This document shows positions 61,932-64,000 of a stretch of 64,000 nt of DNA, in pieces. The notes beneath the pieces are model-generated. The model did not search any database, had not been told where the DNA came from, and saw only the letters and a program-made list of their open reading frames with translations. Source of the stretch: Reinekea marina (lineage in GTDB: Bacteria; Pseudomonadota; Gammaproteobacteria; Pseudomonadales; Natronospirillaceae). Numbering within the stretch: position 1 is the first letter of the stretch; every line of letters starts with the position of its first letter. Made by a program: the position numbers and the translations under genes. The stretch lies in assembly GCF_030409715.1 (NCBI RefSeq), contig NZ_JAUFQI010000001.1, forward strand, positions 1,673,001-1,737,000, given 5' to 3'.

Positions 61932-62804
61932 GTGAAAGGTCTGCTTCAGTCTGTATTAGCCTATTTAATTTGGGGTTGCTTCCCATTGTATTTTTACCTC
62001 CTAAAGCATGTGGCGCCATTAGAAGTATTGTCGTTTCGTATTATTTTTGCCTGTGCCTTGAGTTTTTTGCTCATTGGCTACTTCGGCGAAATAAGGCAAT
62101 TCTTTACGCATTTTAAGAATAAGAAAACCATCTTAATGACCATGCTGTCGTCATTTTTAATTACTGTAAATTGGTTTGTGTTTATTTGGGCTGTATCTGT
62201 CGGTAAAGTAATTGAATCGAGTTTAGGCTATTTTATGACGCCCTTAGTAAGCTTATTGTTAGGGGCGGTGATTCTTAAAGAAAAGCTTACTCGCTATCAG
62301 TTTATCGCTGGGGTTTTAGCCGTGATGGCGGTTTTGGTCGAGTTAGTCTTGCTGGGTAAAGTTCCTTGGGTTTCCATTATACTGGCCACTAGCTTTGGAC
62401 TATATGGATTGGTTCGTAAACAGCAAACGTTAGAAAGCTTGCATGGCCTCACGTTAGAGACGTTTTGGGCATTTCCGATTGCCGTATGTGTACTCTTATT
62501 AATTCAGTACAACAGCGGAACAGTTCTTAATTACGACTTACCTACCTATGCGTTGCTCGCCCTATCTGGGGCTGTTACGGCCACGCCCTTACTATTGTTT
62601 GCATCGTCGGTTAGAAAACTGAACTTAGTCGTTGCAGGGTTTTTAATGTATCTCAATCCGTCTATGCAGTTTGTTACGGCGATTTTTATCTTTGGAGAAA
62701 CGGCACCTGTACAGCGCTATGTGACCTTTGGAATCGTCTGGTTAGCGATGGTATTTTTTATCTTTGGTATGGTGAAGTCTTATCGAAACCGGCCGGTAGA
62801 TTAA
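61932..62804 (+). CDS. rarD: RarD/EamA-family transporter
   Basis: A 290-residue, ten-helix drug/metabolite transporter superfamily protein. The start GLLQSVLAYLIWGCFPLYFYLL, then VEVLSFRIIFA-like PLEVLSFRII and NWFVFIWAVS, are the RarD signature. E. coli RarD carries a chloramphenicol-sensitivity annotation, but the physiological substrate is unknown. Start GTG 61932. Its stop overlaps the convergent SulP gene by 4 bases. Confidence 0.92.
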   Translation: MKGLLQSVLAYLIWGCFPLYFYLLKHVAPLEVLSFRIIFACALSFLLIGYFGEIRQFFTHFKNKKTILMTMLSSFLITVNWFVFIWAVSVGKVIESSLGYFMTPLVSLLLGAVILKEKLTRYQFIAGVLAVMAVLVELVLLGKVPWVSIILATSFGLYGLVRKQQTLESLHGLTLETFWAFPIAVCVLLLIQYNSGTVLNYDLPTYALLALSGAVTATPLLLFASSVRKLNLVVAGFLMYLNPSMQFVTAIFIFGETAPVQRYVTFGIVWLAMVFFIFGMVKSYRNRPVD

Positions 62805-64000
62805 CTTCTAGCCTGTAAGATTAAACTTAATTGATCGTTACTCCAAGGCAATGCGGTGTTCAAAGATGAACATAAGCTTTGCAAACTAGTGGAAGCCCCC
62901 GTCATTTTTAGGTCTATTCCCTGTGCGACGCAGTGCTGCTCAATTTCTTGTAAGGCTTGAATGGCCGCAACTCGGCATTGATGTGCATGAGATAAATCTA
63001 TGACGCACTGTTGCGTGCCTTCCACTAATCGTTCATTGACTTGATTGGGCAGTTGACGGGCAGCGGCAAAATATAAGCTGCCGGATATCTGTATAAGCAA
63101 ACGACTAGGGGCTTTATTATGTACCGGGTGAGCTTGATTGTGCTCATCGAGTTCATAGCAAAATATTTGTGGCTTGCTGGTTTGAAATAAGAATAGCCCG
63201 ATACCCAGTAACGTTCCGACTAGAATGGCAATATGAAAATCAAACATTAGCGTACTTAAAAACGTTGAAATAAACAGCATTCGAGTTTGGTGGTTGCCAC
63301 GCAGCATTTGCTTTATTTGTGCGGGCTTTATCATAGAAATAGCGATGGCAATTAGCAGGCCAGCGATAACGGGCTGCGGGATAGCGCTGATGGCGCTAGC
63401 GCCAAATATGAGAATAGGGACCATGACCAAAGCGGCAATAAAGGGCGCCCAACGAGACATAGCACCGCCCACTTCTAGCATAACTGAACGAGTTAAAGAG
63501 GTACTGGCTGGAAACGCGCCGGCAAAACTGCCGACAATATTCGCGATGCCTTGGCTTTTAAGTTCACTGGCCAATAAATGTTGGCTACGACTGTTTCGAA
63601 GTGTCACGATGAGTTCCAAGGAGCCAATAAATGCGACGGCAAAGCTTGGGATAATCAGCTGCTGAATCATAGATAAAGAGGGCAGGGCTGAATTGATTTG
63701 TGGCCAGCCTTCAGAAACTAAGCCTGATTTGCCTAAGGTAGCCCAACTGAGAACCCACGACTGTTGGCTAAAGTGAACCAAAGCCATGCTGCAAATTAAT
63801 ACGATCAGCGGTATGGGCCATCTAGGAAAAAACCTTTTGCCAAGTATGACCGATATGAGTGCGATAAAGGCCAACAAAAAGCTCGCGAAGTTAACGTCGG
63901 GCAATGAATAATCTAATAGCCGTATGAACTCTTCTAATACGTTGGAGACGCCTTCAAAGGGTTGCCCAAGCGTTTCGTCAAGCTGCATAACCCCAATAAT
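62801..64000 (-). CDS. SulP family anion transporter with STAS domain (5' end missing)
   Basis: At least 399 codons are present, and the frame remains open to the window edge. Because SulP proteins are normally 480-580 residues, the true start lies beyond base 64000. ATG 63988 is probably internal. The visible part has the last ~7 membrane segments (IPSFAVAFIGSLELIVTLRNSRSQH, GAFPASTSLTRSVML with the family's conserved Ser/Thr-rich motif) and a C-terminal STAS domain (LLIQISGSLYFAAARQL, CVIDLSHAH). Sulfate or bicarbonate is a typical substrate; none can be assigned here. Confidence 0.88.
   Translation of the reverse strand: MIGVMQLDETLGQPFEGVSNVLEEFIRLLDYSLPDVNFASFLLAFIALISVILGKRFFPRWPIPLIVLICSMALVHFSQQSWVLSWATLGKSGLVSEGWPQINSALPSLSMIQQLIIPSFAVAFIGSLELIVTLRNSRSQHLLASELKSQGIANIVGSFAGAFPASTSLTRSVMLEVGGAMSRWAPFIAALVMVPILIFGASAISAIPQPVIAGLLIAIAISMIKPAQIKQMLRGNHQTRMLFISTFLSTLMFDFHIAILVGTLLGIGLFLFQTSKPQIFCYELDEHNQAHPVHNKAPSRLLIQISGSLYFAAARQLPNQVNERLVEGTQQCVIDLSHAHQCRVAAIQALQEIEQHCVAQGIDLKMTGASTSLQSLCSSLNTALPWSNDQLSLILQARS

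Overview
The window looks like a chromosomal segment of a flagellated marine gammaproteobacterium, probably in or near the Oceanospirillales/Saccharospirillaceae. This rests on the flhA-flhF-fleN-fliA-cheYZAB-(motC)-parC-parP-cheW order, which resembles Pseudomonas and Vibrio, on the mlaA-PilZ-rssB-rssC block, which resembles Pseudomonas, and on the moderately AT-leaning, Gram-negative style of the genes. The genus is inference. No phage, transposase, integron or CRISPR array was seen.

Layout. 1-574: the N-terminal part of a tRNA-queuosine mannosyltransferase-like gene (minus), divergent from a Gfo/Idh/MocA oxidoreductase. 1834-6990: a minus-strand alpha-galactoside operon (two ABC permeases, a GH36 alpha-galactosidase, a binding protein). 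Its promoter overlaps a LacI-type operator; no ATPase or repressor gene is in the window. 7175-14810: glpK, a chemoreceptor, a dCMP-deaminase-like gene, a cyclic-nucleotide-binding protein, two tandem tRNA-Glu genes, an OmpA-domain membrane protein and an acyl-CoA synthetase.

14966-28687 is the polar flagellar/chemotaxis locus. A sigma-54 type site precedes flhA. Two sites matching the FliA (sigma-28) consensus TAAA-N15-GCCGATAA precede cheY and parC. FlhF and FleN set flagellar position and number. CheA, CheY, CheZ, CheB and CheW form the signalling pathway, and ParC/ParP would place the array at the pole. Oddities are a CheA with three FliM/CheZ-like peptides in its linker, a MotC-like gene without its MotD partner, an FlhF lacking the usual G2 arginine, and a ParP with 35 consecutive Glu-Pro dipeptides.

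28660-49914 is mostly housekeeping: mlaA, a PilZ protein, the RssB/RssC phosphatase-STAS pair, gpsA, sixA, yghU, three alpha/beta hydrolases (one without its nucleophile serine), prmB, aroC, slyD, yacL, a von Willebrand A membrane protein with an acidic tail, yafJ, fadD and hrpA. 49926-53894 is accessory in character: four GNAT acetyltransferases, one resembling AAC(6')-I, a nucleotidyltransferase-like gene, a flavin reductase and an SDR. 53940-57076: a dCache chemoreceptor, a ZntR-like regulator with a recognisable operator-promoter, and a peroxiredoxin.

57234-60050 carries the cobalamin nucleotide-loop genes cobU-cobT-cobS-cobC, coupled by short gaps and overlaps and followed by a GDSL hydrolase. 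60698-61629 is a split YeeE/YedE pair downstream of an inverted repeat of the type recognised by sulfide-responsive ArsR repressors. rarD and the 3' part of a SulP transporter close the window.
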